The notes under the pieces: generated by a model
The model's input: only the letters and a program-made list of their open reading frames with translations
What the model was told of the DNA's origin: nothing
Databases searched by the model: none
Assembly: GCA_036265385.1 (NCBI GenBank)
Contig: DATAPD010000018.1
Span: forward strand, 1 to 64,000
Reading direction: 5' to 3'
DNA length: 64,000 nt
Source of the DNA: DATAPD01 sp036265385
GTDB lineage: Bacteria > Acidobacteriota > Terriglobia > Terriglobales > Acidobacteriaceae
Part shown: piece after piece, positions 61,774 through 64,000 of the stretch
How the letters are laid out: each line of letters begins with the position of its first letter
Numbering within the stretch: position 1 is the first letter of the stretch
Made by a program: the position numbers and the translations under genes

Positions 61774-62675
61774 ATGCTCCGAAAGATTTTGGTTTGGATA
61801 GGCTATCTGTTCGGTGTTCTTGTAGCGCTTGCGGTGTGTTACGGCAGCTATGTTTACGTTCGCAGTGAGAAGATCCTGAGCACGAAGTACGATGCGCCTC
61901 CAACAACTCTTGTAATTCCAACTGACAGTCAGTCAATCGCTCGCGGGGAACATTTGGCAAGAGCGGTCACATCCTGTGTCCTTTGCCACGGGGAAGGCCT
62001 GGCCGGGAAAGTTTATGTTGATATGGGGCCGGTCGGACTCGTCGCCGGCCCCAACCTCACGCGCGGCAAAGGTGGCGTTGGAGCTACCTTGACCGATGCT
62101 GACTGGGTACGGGCGGTTCGCCATGGTGTTCGTCCGGATGGGACGTCCCTCATCATTATGCCGAGCGAGGTATTCACCTATTTATCGGCGGAAGACCTGG
62201 GCTCCATCATTGCATACGCGAAGCAGTTGCCTCCCGTTGAACAAGAGGTGCCAGAAACGCATTTTCGGCCGTTGGGGCGCTGGTTGCTGAGTCGAGGCAA
62301 GATGCCAATCCTGGTTGCACCAAAGACACCTCGCGTGGAACTAATGCCGTCTGTGCCCCGTGAAACCACCAAAGAGTACGGGAGTATCTCGCAGATGTTG
62401 CGGGATGCCATGGATGTCACGGGTTTGGTCTATCAGGTGGGCGGGTTGCCGGTCCTCCGAGTGCGCCACCTGCTTCGAATTTGACACCGGAAAATTTAGG
62501 CAGCTGGACGGAAGCGCAGTTCACGCGCGCAGTCCGTGAAGGCAAGGACGAGAATGGGGGCACCCTCGACGAGTTGATGCCATCGAAGACATTCCATGGC
62601 ATGACTGACGATGAGGTTCACGCACTCTGGCTTTACATACGCAGTGTTCCGCCAAAGCCCTTTGGGCATAAGTAA
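61774..62675 (+). pseudogene. Di-haem cytochrome c gene with a single-base frameshift
   Basis: The first frame (237 residues) has an N-terminal anchor (ILVWIGYLFGVLVALAVCYG) and haem site CVLCH (Cys68, Cys71, His72), and runs to 62484. From about 62382 the homologous sequence continues in another frame: EYLADVAGCHGCHGFGLSGG, giving a second CxxCH (CHGCH), then PASNLTPENLGSWTEAQFTR to the stop at 62675. The two frames join at TACGGGAG near 62380; adding one G to the run (GGG to GGGG) restores Y-G-E-Y-L and an intact protein of about 300 residues. Either a true frameshift or an error in a short G run. It would be a two-domain electron carrier. Confidence 0.8.
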
Positions 62676-62697
62676 AATTGATGTGCGGGAAGTAGGA

Positions 62698-63480
62698 TCA
62701 GGCCCAGGCGCTTGAGTCATCGCCATGGAGTTTGCGCAGTTCTTCAGGAGCTTTGACTGGAACTCCGACCTGTGGGCCCAAGAGAGCATCGAGCGTTTCG
62801 AGCCAAAGCATTTGAGATTGGAACACTGTTCCGAAATTGCGGGAAAGTGCTTCTGCAACAGCGCCGGAATCGACATGCTTGCCAAGTTCTTTGCTCATTG
62901 ATGTAACCGGTTTATCTTCAATTCCACAAGGAACGATCAAATCGAAGTAACTCAGATCGGTGTTCACGTTCAGCGCAAATCCATGGGATGTCACGAAATG
63001 AGAAATGTGGACACCGATGGCTGCGATTTTGGCTTCATCGCCAGTTTCGACTTCCGTCCAGACACCCGTCAGGCCTGCAACACGTTTGGTCGAAATCCGA
63101 AAGTCGGCACAGGTGCGGATGAGTACTTCTTCGAGTCGCCGGACATAATCGACAGCACCCAAAGTTTTTCGTTTTCCGTCGGGCAGAGCATACCCGCGCA
63201 GATCAAAGATCGGGTAACCGACCAATTGGCCTGGTCCGTGGAATGTGACATCGCCACCGCGGTTCGTATCAAAGACCTCAACTCCGCGCCTCACGAGCTC
63301 TTCGGGGGATGCCAGGATGTTTTTCTCCTTTGCGTTTCGTCCGAGCGTTATGACTGGAGTGTGTTCGAGCAGAAGTAAAACGTCGCCAATTCGACCTTCT
63401 TTACGCAGTTCGACCAAGCGCCCTTGAAGCTTTAATGCGGTGGCGAAATCAAGTTGGCCGAGATGGAGAACGGAAATCAT
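62698..63480 (-). CDS. lipB: Octanoyl-[acyl-carrier-protein]:protein N-octanoyltransferase
   Basis: 260 residues, slightly longer than usual. Motifs are RGGDVTFHGPGQLVGYPIFD (LipB signature), KIAAIGVHISHFVTSHGFAL with catalytic Lys151, and IVPCGIED with catalytic Cys185. It moves octanoate from acyl carrier protein to lipoyl domains such as that of the E2 at 57292-58581; lipA is not seen. It starts 44 bases after the hemB stop on the same strand, so the two may be co-transcribed. An extension of about 35 residues at the C-terminus is of unknown role. Confidence 0.95.
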   Translation of the reverse strand: MISVLHLGQLDFATALKLQGRLVELRKEGRIGDVLLLLEHTPVITLGRNAKEKNILASPEELVRRGVEVFDTNRGGDVTFHGPGQLVGYPIFDLRGYALPDGKRKTLGAVDYVRRLEEVLIRTCADFRISTKRVAGLTGVWTEVETGDEAKIAAIGVHISHFVTSHGFALNVNTDLSYFDLIVPCGIEDKPVTSMSKELGKHVDSGAVAEALSRNFGTVFQSQMLWLETLDALLGPQVGVPVKAPEELRKLHGDDSSAWA

Positions 63481-63524
63481 TTTGCGATTTCAGATGTTCG
63501 ATTGTTTTGAACTTCGCTTGGACC

Positions 63525-64000
63525 TCACGCAAGCAAGCGAGCCGCATCTTTCGCGTAGTAAGTGAGGATAATGCTCGCTCCAGCGCGACGAATCGACAGC
63601 AGAGATTCCATCATGACGCGGTCACGATCGATCCAGTTATTTCGAGCGGCGGCCTCAATCATCGCGTACTCGCCGGAAACCTGGTATGCCGCCAAAGGCA
63701 AGTCGAATCGCTCCCGAGCAGCAGCAATCACGTCGAGATAGGGCATGGCTGGTTTCACCATGATCATGTCTGCGCCCTCTTCTACGTCGAGTTCGATCTC
63801 ATGCATTGCTTCCCGAATATTCGCAGGATCCATCTGATACGAACGGCGATCTCCAAACTGTGGTGCGGAGTCGGCTGCTTCGCGAAATGGCCCATAAAAA
63901 CCCGAAGCGAATTTGGCTGCATAAGCGAGAATTGGAGTATTCGAAAAGCCTGCCGCGTCGAGCGCTTTGCGAATTGCAGAGACACGTCCATCCATCATGT
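63525..64000 (-). CDS. hemB: Delta-aminolevulinic acid dehydratase (porphobilinogen synthase), 3' part
   Basis: The C-terminal 157 or so residues; the 5' part lies beyond the right edge. ILAYAAKFASGFYGPFREAA contains the first active-site Lys, and EGADMIMVKPAMPYLDVI the Schiff-base Lys. YQVSGEYAMIEAAARNNWID is the family's substrate-binding region. It condenses two 5-aminolevulinate molecules to porphobilinogen in haem synthesis, fitting the nearby cytochromes c. Confidence 0.95.
   Translation of the reverse strand, partial: MMDGRVSAIRKALDAAGFSNTPILAYAAKFASGFYGPFREAADSAPQFGDRRSYQMDPANIREAMHEIELDVEEGADMIMVKPAMPYLDVIAAARERFDLPLAAYQVSGEYAMIEAAARNNWIDRDRVMMESLLSIRRAGASIILTYYAKDAARLLA

Noticed and set aside
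62470..62490. Selenocysteine readthrough at the TGA ending the first cytochrome frame
   Set aside because: The homologous continuation is in a different frame and begins before this TGA, so a frameshift explains the data and recoding at TGA does not.

Overview
The window reads as the chromosome of an acidobacterium (Acidobacteriota, probably class Terriglobia). This is inferred from family content, not from a marker gene: many secreted PD40/TolB-type beta-propellers, a winged-helix regulator fused through one membrane helix to a PD40 propeller, carboxypeptidase-regulatory-like modules in envelope proteins, a glycine-zipper protein with LPPGL repeats, HAF-repeat proteins, and degenerate intergenic repeat families. 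No tRNA, rRNA or CRISPR array is visible.

Layout. 1-7.3 kb: a truncated CDS, a GATase-like lipoprotein, a secreted alkaline-phosphatase-superfamily protein, a glycine-zipper protein, a zinc alcohol dehydrogenase and a small secreted protein. 7.3-16 kb: a leftward run of five secreted proteins (two PD40 propellers, a HAF-repeat protein, a secreted unknown, a Big/ASH-type lipoprotein) ending in a terminator, with a divergent CadC-like regulator whose periplasmic part is also a PD40 propeller. Two sets of three TGAC boxes at exact 11-bp spacing lie between them. 16-27.7 kb: two translationally coupled paralogous envelope proteins, ferredoxin-NADP reductase, and a 1971-residue thioester alpha-2-macroglobulin carrying three GspG-like modules at 90-residue spacing.

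27.7-41.2 kb is an accessory region. An S24-type repressor diverges from small phage-type regulators (zinc ribbon, sigma-like HTH, a possible small-terminase-like protein). A dual-specificity phosphatase and three very large secreted beta-helix proteins follow, one with phage tail-fibre repeats and one apparently fused to a NodB deacetylase domain. Every gap between these genes is filled with related short repeats. 41.2-46.1 kb returns to host genes on the minus strand (membrane spermidine-synthase-like protein, acpS, DUF488, selA). 46.2-57.2 kb is a compact rightward phage head-tail cluster: large terminase, portal, probable prohead protease, scaffold-like protein, capsid, connectors, tail tube-like protein, large hub protein and two holin-like proteins. 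No integrase, replication gene, recognisable tape measure or endolysin is present, so a defective prophage or a domesticated, GTA-like particle should be considered. 57.2-64 kb holds the 2-oxo acid dehydrogenase genes (E1 alpha, E1 beta, a cytochrome c, E2), a frameshifted di-haem cytochrome c, lipB and the end of hemB. LipB would supply the octanoyl group needed by the E2 lipoyl domain.

The strongest candidates for something new are the regulator/propeller-operon system at 7-16 kb, the minimal phage particle cluster with a leader peptide threaded through a terminator ahead of the portal gene, the repeat-bracketed beta-helix cassettes, and the macroglobulin/GspG fusion.
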